Source: Tanytarsus gracilentus (taxonomy: Eukaryota > Arthropoda > Insecta > Diptera > Chironomidae). From it: a stretch of 64,000 nt of DNA. The stretch is taken from positions 2,638,001 through 2,702,000 of the forward strand of contig JAXRKN010000044.1 in NCBI GenBank assembly GCA_038502055.1. The letters run 5' to 3'. The notes below the pieces were generated by a model, which did no database searches, was not told where the DNA came from, and saw only the letters and a program-made list of their open reading frames with translations. Below, in pieces: positions 26,301 to 38,413 of the stretch (position 1 is the first letter of the stretch; every line of letters begins with the position of its first letter). The position numbers and the translations under genes are program-made.

Positions 26301-29080
26301 TCCCTCTCACACACGAACACTACGATGCTCACATACATCGGCACTTAAATCATAAAAATACTTTTTCTTATGTTTTCCTTCACCTCAGCAATTTTTTGCT
26401 CGTGTGTGTTTGTGAGTTTACATGCGCATTTGCGTATTATGTTGCACACTTCCCCTCATCGAGTGCACTTTCTGGATGTAAACTACCAACACATGCTCAC
26501 ACTCCCTTCCTCTTTTCTTTTTTATCGCTAGCTTCTTCTCCGTTCTCATAATCCGAATACAAGCACAGTCGTGCGCTGTCAGTGTGACTGTGTAAATGTG
26601 AAGACTTTTGTAAAAATTTTACCGCATTTATTATTTTTTATGATCGTTTATTTATTTATTTTCTGTTCTGTCATAAATATACTAAAAAGGTGGAGCATCA
26701 TTTGACTTGGATATTCTTCATACATACATGCATATAACCATGCATACACATATATAGCTCAGCTATTCTCTCCGAGTAGCTCTTTTTTTCTGTGGCTGGC
26801 TTCTCATATCTCTCGCAAAGGAACGAAGTGAAGTGTATTAAAAAATAATATTATAGCATAAAGATATAAGCAAAGAGAGAAAAAATATATATAATTTTTT
26901 TGGGAGGTGCTGGAGGCAAAAAATGATATTCCAGAATTTTTATTTGTGGAATTTTTCTCTCATTTTTATATTGCTGTAGATTTGTGTGGTGCTTAAAACT
27001 TTTTAAATTAAACAAAATTAAAAAAAATACTTTTTTCGCTGTGAATAATTTCTCAATAATTTCTTCTTAAATTGAGATGTTTTTAATTTCATGAATTAAA
27101 TATTTTTTTTCGGGATTATGTTTGAAAATTTATGAAGGAAAAATTTAAAACAGAGAAATAAATTCAAAACAAAGAAATAAATTTCAAAAAGGTATAATTT
27201 AACGTGAGCAAAAAAGATAAGAAAATTTATAAACGAAAAGGAAAATTCAAATGTTGTAAAATGATAAAAAAAATTGTAAATGCAAAAAAAATTAATTAAA
27301 ATAAATTATATTTTTTCACATTTAAAAATTCACTTTGATACAAAATTAACACAAAAAATTAACTCAATAAATAAATATTAAAAAACCTCAATCGAACTTT
27401 TTCCTCATTATCGATTCGAAGAAGTCACAAAGTTATGTCAATATTATTCGACTGCGGAAATTTTTTTGCCACTCATTTAAATTTTTTTTTTTCGAAAAAA
27501 ATCATCGAAATCGAAAGTTATCAAAAAAGAGTGTTCACATGCACAACTATAGCACTCACACACATATTGGCGGTTAATTGTTGGTTGCCGTTGCTGATGA
27601 GTTCTCATTCATGATTTTGCTTCACATTTAATTGTTCGCCACCCACTCAAACCATATTTTTTTGGAGAATTTAAATTTACCCCAAATATTTCAGTTGAAT
27701 GACCTTGACTTGAATTTTTTTTGAAACGGAATTTCAGTTCTCCAACAATCGGCGACAATGTGCTGTTTTATTTGGAGTGAGTTCAACATCCCGCAACTAA
27801 AAGAGTTCTACAAACTTTAAACGACATCAATGACGAAGACACACAAGCGCGCGAGATGTCGAGAGGAGAAATAAGAGGAAAATTAAATTTCATTTACTCC
27901 CAAAAGAGCTCTCGTCACTCCCCGACATTCGTATTCTTGTTTGTCAATGAATTTTTTTTCGAAAAAAGAATGAGAAGAACATTACAATAGTAACATTGTT
28001 GAATAGATTAAAACATTTTCGGCATCACACCATTTTTTAGCAGAGGGTTGCTTTAAATTTACGGCAATGACACAGTTTAAGATGGTTAAACACTATGCTG
28101 GTGATAATGTTATCGATTTTTTTCAGCATGATGTGAAAATTTTTGTTCTTTCAAAAAAATTGTTGAAATTTAAAAAAGGATGAAAAAAATTTTAAAAATT
28201 AATTATACTGTTGAAAATTTCAAAAAAATCGTTATTATGCTAAATAATTTTTCTGAAATAATTTGAGAAATCGAACCTCTTAAACTTATTTTTGTCTCAA
28301 ACATTGACATTTTTTAATTTGTACTTTAATCAGTTTTTTTCTTAATTAAATTCAAACGAATTTTTCCACATACAGAAACGCAAAAATAGTGCGACAATTG
28401 AATGTATATAGGAGTAAGTGAGATGGAGAGTGCGAATGGAAAAATAAACGAAAAAATATCGCTTCAGCTTTCATGTAAAATCGATAAAGACGTCACTGAC
28501 CTAGTACACGCATCTCCAACAACTAAACTATAGTGGAATGTTTTTTTGGTGAACAGATTTTTTAGTAGCATCCGCATATATTAAGATCGGCACCTATTTA
28601 AGTTAGTCGAGACATAAATTTATTGGAGATAATTTTTGGAATTTCAACTAAATCTACCAAAAGTCGCTGACATTTCCATATTTAGAGTTTTTAGAATTTA
28701 AACAACTAAAATGACTAATAAAAATTAAAAATATAAAAAATGTTGAAGAGTAAGAAGAACAACGGCGAAGCACATCAATTAATTATTGCTTAATGAAACA
28801 AGATTTTTATCCAAAAAATGAGGGGAATAATATAAAAAAAAAGTTTAATAGTTTCCTCTCCTCAATCTCGAATGCGAGAGCTTCGGGCGGCAAAAATCGA
28901 GATTGGTCTTTAGAGATACACACAAAGAATCGAGATAAATTTTTTTTTCATAAAACGTTCAAGAAATCAAAAAGAAAATTTAATGAATTCTTGATCGTAT
29001 CAGCATCTGATCAAACGCTCATTTCTCAGCTTTTTCGCTTCTCGACTGAGAATCTTTTCTTTATTAAATATTATGGGATT
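26300..29080. other. non-coding upstream flank of spalt
   Basis: CA/TG and CT/GA tracts near 26.3-26.9 kb give way to A/T-rich sequence with little complexity (27.0-27.5 kb) and further unique blocks. A degenerate B-box lies at 28267. No gene seen. Confidence 0.45.
28267..28277 (-). repeat. degenerate B-box variant, minus strand
   Basis: Reads GGTTCGATTTC on the minus strand, two changes from the core. Confidence 0.35.
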
Positions 29081-29093
29081 AGTTAACAAGCCC

Positions 29094-29169
29094 TGGTGAA
29101 ATGGTTAAATTTGGGTGTTTTTGGTTCGATTGAATTAAATGTTGAGTTCAAATCCGTTCGTTCAAATCG
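29094..29169 (+). mobile_element. tRNA-promoter-like (SINE head) sequence
   Basis: TGGTGAAATGG at 29094-29104 matches the pol III A-box TRGYNNARNGG at every position. GTTCAAATC at 29146-29154 matches the B-box GWTCRANNC, 41 bp further on, and is repeated at 29160-29168. The sequence between does not fold as a cloverleaf by eye, so this looks like the head of a decayed SINE rather than a tRNA gene. A T tract of about 90 nt follows. Confidence 0.45.
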
Positions 29170-29216
29170 CGTGGTAAGCTTTTGTATGAAAGTTGTTAAA
29201 TATTTAATCTTTGATT

Positions 29217-29250
29217 ATTTTTTTTTCTTTTTTTTTTTTTTTTTTTTTTT

Positions 29251-29292
<42 letters not shown>

Positions 29293-29312
29293 TTTTTTTT
29301 AAATTTTTTTTT
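29217..29312. repeat. long poly(T)/poly(A) tract
   Basis: Nearly uninterrupted T for about 95 nt. It could be the poly(A) tail of a minus-strand retroposon whose body lies at higher coordinates, or a T-rich tail of the SINE-like unit to its left. Length is likely unreliable in any assembly. Confidence 0.7.
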
Positions 29313-29349
29313 TTTTAAGGAACAATGAATCCTATCACATGGAAATTCC

Positions 29350-29445
29350 AGTTCAAAGAACAACCAAAAAAAAAATTTGGTCGTTCAAATTTGTTCATCT
29401 GAACTAAATAGTTCAATGTTTGAGCTCAATTTGAACTCATTGTTC
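29350..29445. repeat. cluster of GTTCAA/TTGAAC inverted motifs
   Basis: Within about 95 bp, GTTCAA, GAAC, GTTC and TTGAAC words occur repeatedly in both orientations and could fold into nested hairpins. It directly follows the T tract and is probably part of the same mobile element. Confidence 0.4.
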
Positions 29446-30684
29446 TACGAGGGAGGTGATGATGATATTTAAATATTTAAAATAAAAGAGGAAAAAAAAT
29501 TAAAATTAAATTTCAATATTTTAATTTTATTTTAAACTTTTTTAAAATCTTTTAAATCATTTTTAAAAATTCTCCGCCATATTTTTTCATCTAGTTTTTG
29601 GTCCACATGTTTTTCGATCATATTAATTTAAATTTTATGACATTTTTCCTCATCAACAGCAACAAGAAATTTTCATCAAAAGAACAAAAAAGAGAACAGA
29701 ATTTTTTATTATTTTTATAAATTAGAGATTTCCTGTAATATATTCCGTAATTTATATTCGAACAAAATATTTGTTTCATCTAATGTCCTTTCGTCGCACC
29801 AATAAATTTATAAAAATGTTTTTCTCGGATGCGACGAGAGCATATGTGGATGAAGAAGAAGTTGATAATGGATCATCTCAAAAAATTTTGGAGGTATTTA
29901 ATGACTTATGGCGGGCATGTGTATACTTTCATCAATGAAATGTTTCATTCAGATTCTTTTTATGTGATGACATTGCTCGAAAATATTTTTCGAAAATTTC
30001 TTCTTCTTGATGGAAATTTTTTATTTATTTTGATATGCTCGCATTTAAAATTATTTTTCCTGCTGTCTCGCGCACATGTTTTCGATTTTTGTCTCGCGAG
30101 CTATGTTTCATTTGCAAAGAAGTTATGAAAAATTTGCCATGTGCGGACATTTTTGTGTCAATTTTTTCGAAATCTTCATTAGGTCAATTTAATTTTTACA
30201 ACTTAATTCAATTTTTTATACTTTTTTTATATAAATGCTCTTACATGGTTTAGAGTTTAATTTTAGCCGTCAACGACTCCATGTTACATTGTCCATAAAC
30301 GCAAAATCAAAACTGCAATTAATTTTTTTTTCTTTAAGAAACTACCGTTGCTCGCTCGATGTGTTGCTAATAAAATTATTTTATGTGCTGCCCTGATGTG
30401 TGGTCTTGCGACATTGCTGTTGATATATGAGTGCATGTCATGTTGACAAAAATGAAATAATTTCCATTTTTGAAGCACAAGCTGACGACAACATTCCTGA
30501 TTGCCCGCAGCTTTGCAATTTAATATTTTTCAGAAATTTTTCTTCTTCCTTTGCGCGCTTGTGCTGCAGTGAATATTAATTAATAAATTAATTTTTTTAA
30601 GGCAAGAATTGAAATATTTTTGATTGAAAATATTTTTAGCGAATTTAAAAAAAAGAAGTAAATTCATAACATTTAATTTTAAAT

Positions 30685-30699
30685 TTTAGGATTCGAACC
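30685..30699 (-). repeat. dispersed B-box/T-arm motif, minus-strand copy
   Basis: Perfect 15-mer on the minus strand, AT-rich flanks. Confidence 0.8.
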
Positions 30700-33005
30700 T
30701 TTATTATTTCTCAAATTGAGTTTCTTAATTTTTATTTGTTTCTTTTACTAATGATATTATAACAAAATTGAACTAGTAAAAAACGTTCGATCATCCAATT
30801 TTCTCGCTTAAATCAAGATAAATTCCACGACCAAGTATTGTTCGACTGTATCACATCCTTTTATTTAAATTGAAGTCCAAATTTAAGAAATGACTATATT
30901 GGTAATAATGAAATTAAAATCTTCATGGAGCATAAACACAAAAGGACACAAAAAATGCAAAAAAGAGCTGATGAAGATTATAAATTGCACGACTAGTGCG
31001 TCGTTAATTAATCGAACTGTTTGGCGACTTGTAGAGATTCCAATTGACTGATATTTTCGGACTACAAAAAAAATATTTATTTTTCTCGAAGGGCTTTTTT
31101 TTCAGTGAGAGTCAACATGAAGCAATAAATTTTTAAATTCCTAAAGTCGCTTCATTATCGCTTCTGTTGTCTTATTAATATTCTTAAATGTTACTTTTTA
31201 CTCGTAATATATCCATTTATTTTTTCCTCGCTCTGCTTTAACTTGCTCTTTGAATCTGAACGGGGTGATTTTGGAGTTTTCGACACTTCAAAATTTTAAT
31301 TTTAGTATTTTCAGTAAAATTATTCTGACTTAATTAATCGTCGTAAAATTCAGTCATTCGCAAAAATCAGCTAATCTCCCTTAATACTTTAATGACTCCC
31401 ACAAAAATCGAATAAATCCAAAACCTCGAAAAAAATCATCCAAAACTCGAGCGAATAAGAAAAATGTTAAGCTAATTAATGAAATGTACGAAAACATAAA
31501 GTCATGTTGGTCGTCGAGAGCCGAGGCACAGGAAAAAGTTTATGTGTTGTCTGCTTGCGATCGAGTTGATCTGTTTAATGCGACTTTTTATGGAACTTAT
31601 CAATAATTTTCACATTTCGAATCGACTCGAGGCGCGTAAAATTTAAATTTCATTAAGAAAAGCCTTTTTTATCGTCACATTCAGGGGAGTGCGAGAGAAG
31701 TGGAAGCAAATTTTAAGCATGTGCGCTAAATTGATCAAAATAGACAACGCACGAGAGAGAGGAAGCCTACCGCAATTGACGACCGATTTGGTAAAATAAA
31801 AATTGCTGAGATTTTTCCAACCTCACGTGGACTTTGAGAGTGTAACAGGTTATTGAGTTGTGGACATTTCTGTGATCGAAAAAATTTATGCATTCAATGT
31901 CCATTAACGCATTGTACCGGAGGAGAGTTAAGAGGAAATAAAATAAGTAAAAAAATTTCACCTCCTCTTTTGTAAACTAGGTATTGAGGAAAAGTATTAA
32001 ATAAAATAAAATAGTACATTTCATTTTTTCCTTTTGTTTAGCTCTCTTGTAAACTTAAAACTAAATTTTGGTATTTGCTTTATCAACATATTAAACATAT
32101 GTATGCAATACTTGAATGAATTTAATATTGGAATTTAAGATCAAAAATTAGAGAAGTGGGCGTATTTTTCTTTTGATTTTTTTAAAACCGCTCCCTCTTA
32201 TTTTTGGATTTAAATTAATATTAATTCATTAAGTATTGATAATATTTTAATATGTTGGATAAAAAATAAAATATTTTAGTTTAAAAGAGTATAACAAAAG
32301 GTATAAAATGTAAATTTTCTATTTTTTTTATTTTACTTTTCCGTGCAAATATAGTTGTACAAAGAAAGGGTGTTAATTTTTTTTACTTTTTTTTTGCCTT
32401 TTCCTGTAAATTTTTTATATTAAAATTCTTTTGAAAATTAAGATGTGAATGTTTGAATTGTCGCGGAGATTTTATTTCACCGTTATGATTGACTGTTTTA
32501 TTGGTTCAACAAGAATTACTCTTTCTAAAATTATTTTTTTTCATCTTTGGTAACATGAATGATTTTGCACTTCTTCTCTCGTTGTCTTTAATCTTGTCAC
32601 TGTATGAAAATGAATTGGGGGTACGACAGTGAGAGCGCATGATTATCGAGGGAAGAGGTTGAGTGGTGAAGTTGATGGTGTTGAAGTATTGGAGCGCATG
32701 TAAGAGTTTTTTTTTTAAATATTTTTTGACCGTTTTTTTTACACAACATCTGTTGCTTCGCAACAGCTGTTGAGCAAGATCGTCACATAGAAAAGAGTTG
32801 AGACGATTGTGTGGAAATAAGAGAGAAGGGAGAAAAAATCACTATAATGAAAAATGAGATGGATATAAGGAATTTCCATATTTTTCTGCATACATGCCGT
32901 CGATTAAATTATAACAGTTGCGTGAAACATGACAAATGAGCGCGATTTTCACTCATATAAAGAAAAAAATATTGTGATCAAGAAAAACTTAATTGACAAA
33001 AACTG

Positions 33006-33020
33006 GGTTCGAATCCTAAA
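33006..33020 (+). repeat. dispersed B-box/T-arm motif, copy
   Basis: Perfect 15-mer preceded by CTG. Last perfect copy before a gap of about 29 kb. Confidence 0.8.
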
Positions 33021-33353
33021 AATTTAAAAATTTGGTAATTAATTGATGTTTTTTTTTAATTTTTTTTTATAAAAATCGCGCTAATTTACTCAACCTCAAA
33101 ATCAATTTCTATGATTGACAACTTAAAAGCGAACAACATCGGACTCATGCATAAAAGGAGCATTTACATGCTGAGCATTCCATAATATATCAATAACATG
33201 TGAGAGCTTGTGTATATGCGACTAGATAAACACAAGACCGAGCTATAAGATGTGATGGAGGAGAGCAAAAAAAGAACTCGCAGACTCAAATAGAGAATGT
33301 GCAAATTATGAGCTATTATGCATGACAGGCTGCGAATGCGATGATAATTAGTT

Positions 33354-33458
33354 AGGGTGACCAGGTGATTTTTAGAAAAAATAAAACGTATTTAATGATA
33401 TTAAATTTTTAAAAATCGGAATACAATTTTTTAGTTAAATTTGACATCTGGTCACCCT
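33354..33458. mobile_element. 105-bp MITE-like inverted-repeat element
   Basis: AGGGTGACCAGGTG (33354-33367) and CATCTGGTCACCCT (33445-33458) are 14-bp inverted ends with one mismatch, enclosing AT-rich non-coding DNA. AATTAG occurs on both sides (about 33347 and 33461), a possible target duplication. Its right half is copied again at about 33673-33712. Confidence 0.5.
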
Positions 33459-33643
33459 TTAATTAGTGCATCACTGAAAAATGCTGAAAATGTCATAATT
33501 TTGACTTTCCTAATTTTTCAGCCTTAACGTTTAACAATTTTATTAAAAATAATATAGTGAGAAAAGTGAATGAATGAATGTTGAAAATAAAGAGGTCAAG
33601 CAGCTCAACTAATGATACGATGTGCGAATCAAGTCAAGCAAAA
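33416..33643 (+). repeat. direct duplication, copy 1 (about 230 bp)
   Basis: Starts at CGGAATACAATTTTTTAG and ends at GCGAATCAAGTCAAGC; nearly identical to copy 2 with small indels in the middle. It includes the right inverted end of the MITE-like element. Confidence 0.85.
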
Positions 33644-33672
33644 ATTAGAAATTTTAGAAATTTTTTCAAACC

Positions 33673-33915
33673 GGAATACAATTTTTTAGTTAAATTTGAC
33701 ATCTGGTCACCCTTTAATTAGTGCATCATTGAAAAATACAGAAAATGTCATAATTTTGACTTTCCTAATTTTTCAGCTTAAACGTTTAGCAAATTTTCAG
33801 CTTAAAAAATCAAACTCTAATCAGTGAGTAAAAAAGTGAATGAATGAATGTTGAAAACAAAGCAAGGTACAAGCAGCTCAACTAATGATACGATGTGCGA
33901 ATCAAGTCAAGCGAA
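33673..33915 (+). repeat. direct duplication, copy 2 (about 240 bp)
   Basis: Same order of blocks as copy 1: CATCTGGTCACCC, CTAATTTTTCAGC, GTGAATGAATGAATGTTGAA, then CAGCTCAACTAATGATACG. About 15 bp longer because of insertions near 33790-33815. A recent local duplication. Confidence 0.85.
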
Positions 33916-36000
33916 ACAATAAAATTATACAATGTGAATTTGATTTGATGCAGTCAGAAAACTCATTCGGATATGAAAATTATAGTTAAATGCTCGAGCT
34001 ATCTAGCAAACTGTGCAGAGAGTGAGAGAGAGGAAAATCTGTCGGCTGTTGTGTATAATTTTATAATAAAAAGAACTGCACAAAAAAATGCTATAAGAGC
34101 TATTGAAATCAATCAAGCAAAACTTAAACAATATGATTTGTTACTTAAACACTTTTCGAGGCAATTTTTACACTGAATTGAGACTCTATGATTGTAAAGT
34201 TATTGTCTATTTTTTTATATTATGCGCATAAAGCAATTTAAAGTGAGATTTTTTAATGGCACTCAATGACCCGATTAAGTAACGAAATTATTTGTTATTT
34301 GATACGCAATTGATTTGATTTTCAGCCTTAAATATTGTCAAACAATTTAAGGTTTAGAAATAATTAAAGCTACGAATTTGAGGGCAACAATTCGACAAAA
34401 TCATCTTCCTATTTTTAATTGGCATCGCCAACAACTTGTGTGGTAAAATTTTTCCACATACGATACATTAATGATTAGTTAAACTGTTTACAGCACACGT
34501 CAATTTCATCAAGCAGCCAGTCAAGTCTTTAACTAATAGAAAATTGACTGACTTCTGCTCGACTTGATGCCCCCACCATCGCCTCATTCAAAAATCATAA
34601 ATATTTTTGTGTAATTTTGAACATCATGTTTAGCTTGATACCTTCATGATTTTTTTTATATTTTAGTTTTATATCATGCGATGCGCAAGCTATTAAACTC
34701 ATTATGGGGCGCACCGAGAGAAAAAAACGTGTTTACATAACGAGTTAATATAAAACATAATTTATGGTCGAATAAACAAATAATATCGCTCTGGCTGTGT
34801 TCTATGCACACATTACATTCGACTTGTGTATAAACAAATGAAAAATGCATCACATGATCATGAATTTAATCATGCAATGACCAAAAATATGTTCAAGTTT
34901 GATTAACAGCAACAACATCGATGACTTTTATGGTGTGCGATTGAATTTATTCTCGTTAAGGCTGGAAATTAAATTATTTAAATGCGCACAAGTTTAAAAG
35001 GGGAAAAAATACAAATATTTAAGTTTTTTTACCCTTCTCACGTACCTTGCGAAAAAAATCACAGTTTACAGTTTTTACGGTTAATATTTTATGACATAAT
35101 TGCATGCGGTTCTCATTAAAAAGTCAAAAAATTTCTTAGAATCATAAAAATAATTTTTTCAAAACTGTTGTAAATCATAAACAACTTCCCTCCATGAGTC
35201 TTTTTACCTCTTTGTTGCAAAAAGTCATTTTTAACTCCACGGAGAGAGAGAAAAGGATGAACAAGAGACATTTTGGCATTTTGGGTGGTTTATTTATAAA
35301 AGTCATTTTTCAAGTTTTATGTTTACGACCTTCAGCAAAAAAATAAAATTTAAAAAAGTTTACCTGACTGTGCTTTTATGACCATGCGAAATTTTGAAAA
35401 GGAATTTTTATTTGTGTGATCTCTTAACCCTTTATTGGAGCAAAAATAATCGAGAACAAAGTTTTTAACAATTTAATTTACACGTTTATAAAATTTTTAA
35501 TAATTTCGGAAAATATTTTTATAAAAATTTTTAAAAAATTTCAACCAACACAAGAACAAAAAGTTATGAAAAAAAGAGAGCATACAGTAAAATGCTCAAA
35601 TCCTCATAAATAGTTTTATGGCATGACCGAGAAAAGAGTTTCTCTGGAAGCCACAAATCTTTCAGAAAAAAATCCCTTTTTGCACAAAGTTTCAAAATTT
35701 GTTTCAAAATTTACAACTCAAAAGAGTTCTAAATCAAAAATTTCCTTTGTCAACGGTAAAGACAATGAAAGGATTTGCAAAAATATCTTAATGGTTTTTT
35801 AAACACTGTGCGACAAGGTCAAATGTTTGCAAAAATTTTCTGTGAATTTTTATGTGAATTGTAAATAGAAATTTTTAAGGAGTTTTAATAAATGTTGAAA
35901 TTTAAAATTAAAAAAGTTTAATATCATAAATTTATTTTTATGCGCATGTAGCACACTAATTATTTCCATAATTTCCTTCCAGTACAAATATATTTTAGTA
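33916..36000. other. non-coding intergenic DNA upstream of the IR gene
   Basis: AT-rich, no motif of note. No clear TATA box was seen directly upstream of the IR start codon. Confidence 0.4.
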
Positions 36001-37907
36001 ATGAAAGTCACAATTAATTTTTTTCTTCTATTTTTGTCAACATTTTTAATTCAAGGATCAAAATTTTCACCGCTTTCAGTTGCGATGTTTGACGTCATCA
36101 ATGAATTTTTCATCAAAAGTGAAGTCAAAATAGAATTTTTCGTTTTCGGTGGAAAAAGGAAAGAAATTAAATTATTATTGGATGAAATTATGAGAAAAAT
36201 CAATCAAACTGGAATCAAAATTAAATCAATACATGATCAAGACTCAGTAATTTTCGAATACGGAACAATTTTTCTTTTTGATGACGTAAAAAGATTTTTG
36301 ATGTTCGCAAATGCGTCAAAGCAGGCGATCCAATTTCATCGAAGGAATCCAAAATTTCTTGTCTACTGTGAAAACTTAAAATACGAAAATATTTTGGAGT
36401 TTTATCAAACGCCTGGAATAGTAAAACTATCTCAAGAAGGAACTTTTCTGTTTATTTATTTTTTAGTCAAAATAAAAAACTCAATCGAGCTAATGACTCC
36501 CGAATATTTCACGAAAAAGTTATGCAATCAGCTTCAAGTGGTGACTTTGAATAAGTTTAACATAAATTCAATGAAATGGTTAAAAAATCCACCAAGCGTA
36601 CCTGAAAAGTTTCAACAATTTCACAACTGTTTAATTTTTATAAAAGCTCCAATTCCGGAAGGATATTTCATTGACAAAATTGATGGATCACTGCAAGGAT
36701 TTTATGTTGATTTCATAAAAATTCTCGAACACCGTGGAAATTTTACAGCAATTTATCAACGAGAATTTTTCTTTAATCAATCCATAGAAAAAGATAAATA
36801 TTTCAAATCTCAATTGATTTTTAATCAGCGAGTACTTTTCGTCCACTCAGTTCTCAACTTTATGCACATGACGACAACATTCGATGAACATAAATTAATT
36901 TTTGCTATCACACCATCAGAAAAATTAACAAATTTTGAAAAAGTTTTACTTCCGTTTGATGAAACGACTTGGATACTTTTGATCATAACTTTTAGCTCCT
37001 CATTTTTAATAATTTTAATTGTAAATTTTACACCCAAAACTATTCAAAATATTATTTTTGGCGTGAGAGTTAAAACGCCAGCAATGAATGTCATCGCAAC
37101 ATTTTTCGGCATTGGACAAATTAAACTTCCCGAAAAGAGTTTTGCGAGATTTATTTTAATTAATTTCATCCTTTTTTGCCTGGTTATAAGAACAGCTTAC
37201 CAAGGTGTTTTATTTGAGATGATGACAAATGACATGAGGAAAAAATTACCCGAAACTATTGAAGACTTAGTGATGAAAAATTACAAAGTTGCGTGCTTTC
37301 ATCAAACTGAAGAATATTCACAATGCATTTTTATGGACATTTTACCTATAATAAGAAGGTTTGTAAATTTTTATTCGTACAAATTTAATTTTAAAATCTC
37401 TTTTCAAGACCAAAAATCATCAGCATGAGCGTTAAAAGCATTGAAGACCTTTACATCTCACAAATTCACAACTCATCAGCTAAACTTGCATTTTTGATGG
37501 AAGACAGACCCAAAAGAGCTTTGGATCAAATGCTTTCAACTGCTGGATTAGAGCTTAAAGAAATTTTATTCAGCTCTCAAAGTTGTTTAATGTTTCCAGG
37601 TAATTTTTTCATGATTGACCTTGTTGACGATGTTATTCAACGACTTTTGAGTACTGGAACAATTCAGCATATTAAAAATTACAATGATTGGTACAAAGGA
37701 GATTCACGAGTGAAGGAAGTTGACGCCATCGGACCTCAAGTTCTCTCAATGGAAGATTTAGCGTATGGATTTATAATTTGGCTTGTGCCTTGCGCATTTT
37801 CTTTAATAACTTTTGCATTGGAACTTTTGATTTTTTCTTGCACTTCGATAGCAAGAAATATAAATGGAATTCGAGCGTTGTTGTGGATTTTGAGTCGAAA
37901 ATATTAA
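36001..37907 (+). CDS. divergent insect ionotropic receptor (IR), two exons
   Basis: Ligand-gated cation-channel subunit of the variant ionotropic glutamate receptor family, expected in the plasma membrane of chemosensory neurons. Exon 1 36001-37358 and exon 2 37409-37907 flank a 50-bp GT-AG intron (AGAAG|gtttgt ... ttttcaag|ACC). The phase-2 junction reads IIRR-PKIISMSVKS, giving 618 residues. Seen: a signal peptide (about 1-19), a divergent N-terminal region, S1 with GSLQGFYVDFIKIL (about 229-242), M1 TTWILLIITFSSSFLIILIV (about 322-341), a pore stretch with FFGIGQIKLP, M2 ILINFILFCLVIRTAYQGVLF, S2 starting DMRKKLPETIEDL, and M3 GFIIWLVPCAFSLITFALEL (about 573-592). The canonical S1 glutamate-binding Arg is not evident, as in many tuning IRs. 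An AATAAA overlaps the stop at 37908-37913. Subfamily not assignable. Confidence 0.88.
37359..37408 (+). other. 50-bp intron in the IR gene
   Basis: Donor AG|gtttgt and acceptor ttttcaag|AC. Without removal the exon 1 frame runs into a stop shortly after FVNFYSYKFN and loses S2 and M3; splicing restores them. It indicates the minimal intron size in this genome. Confidence 0.8.
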
Positions 37908-37913
37908 AATAAA
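37908..37913 (+). terminator. polyadenylation signal abutting the IR stop codon
   Basis: AATAAA begins immediately after the TAA at 37905-37907; further A-rich hexamers follow. If used, the 3' UTR is only some tens of nucleotides. Confidence 0.4.
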
Positions 37914-38332
37914 ATTTAATCAAACGTTGACATTTTCACCAGACTTTAATTAATTATTTTCCTCTCTTAATGTTGAACATCTACTGCGACTTAATAAACT
38001 TGAAGTGGAGATTACGATAAATTATTTTCAAACTTCAATAAAATCATCAAGCAATAAATTTTTTAAAGTTCTTACGTACTTTAAAAACGACCTTTATTCC
38101 CATACGTTTTGACTGATTAGAAATTTTACGCTCAGAGACAAAAAAATGTTTTGTTTTCAATTTTTATCAATACATTTTTCCACGAAAAGAACCATCAAGA
38201 CGGATAGTGTACTACCATGCACATAACAAAGTACAAAAAAATTGTCACGTGTTTTGATAAAAACATATTTGATAAGGTTAAATCATGTTTAATCTTCTAA
38301 ACTTCAATTGAGTTCGATTGATTATATTTTTA

Positions 38333-38340
38333 GTATATAA
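38333..38340 (+). promoter_or_regulatory. TATA box of the secreted-protein gene
   Basis: GTATATAA lies about 75 bp upstream of the ATG at 38414; a start site about 30 bp on, near 38365, leaves a 5' UTR of about 50 nt. A TTGATAAGG GATA-type site (38269-38277) and a CACGTG E-box (38247-38252) lie within 100 bp upstream, which would suit gut or fat-body expression (inference). Confidence 0.6.
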
Positions 38341-38413
38341 ACGTGATTTTTTTGGATGAAACTTCAACAGTTCTATCTAAGCCTTCAAGAAGTGAACAGC
38401 AAAAAAAATCAAA

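Larger units (their letters stand above)
29460..33350. other. non-coding intergenic DNA
   Basis: AT-rich with two perfect B-box motifs (30685, 33006). No gene or RNA recognised. Confidence 0.45.

Noticed and set aside
29096..29302. 68-codon frame ending in poly-Phe
   Set aside because: Encoded by the T tract.
33973..34176. 67-codon plus-strand frame of fairly normal composition
   Set aside because: No homology or gene signals recognisable.
36825..37037. 70-codon frame antisense to the IR gene
   Set aside because: Shadow of the IR coding sequence.
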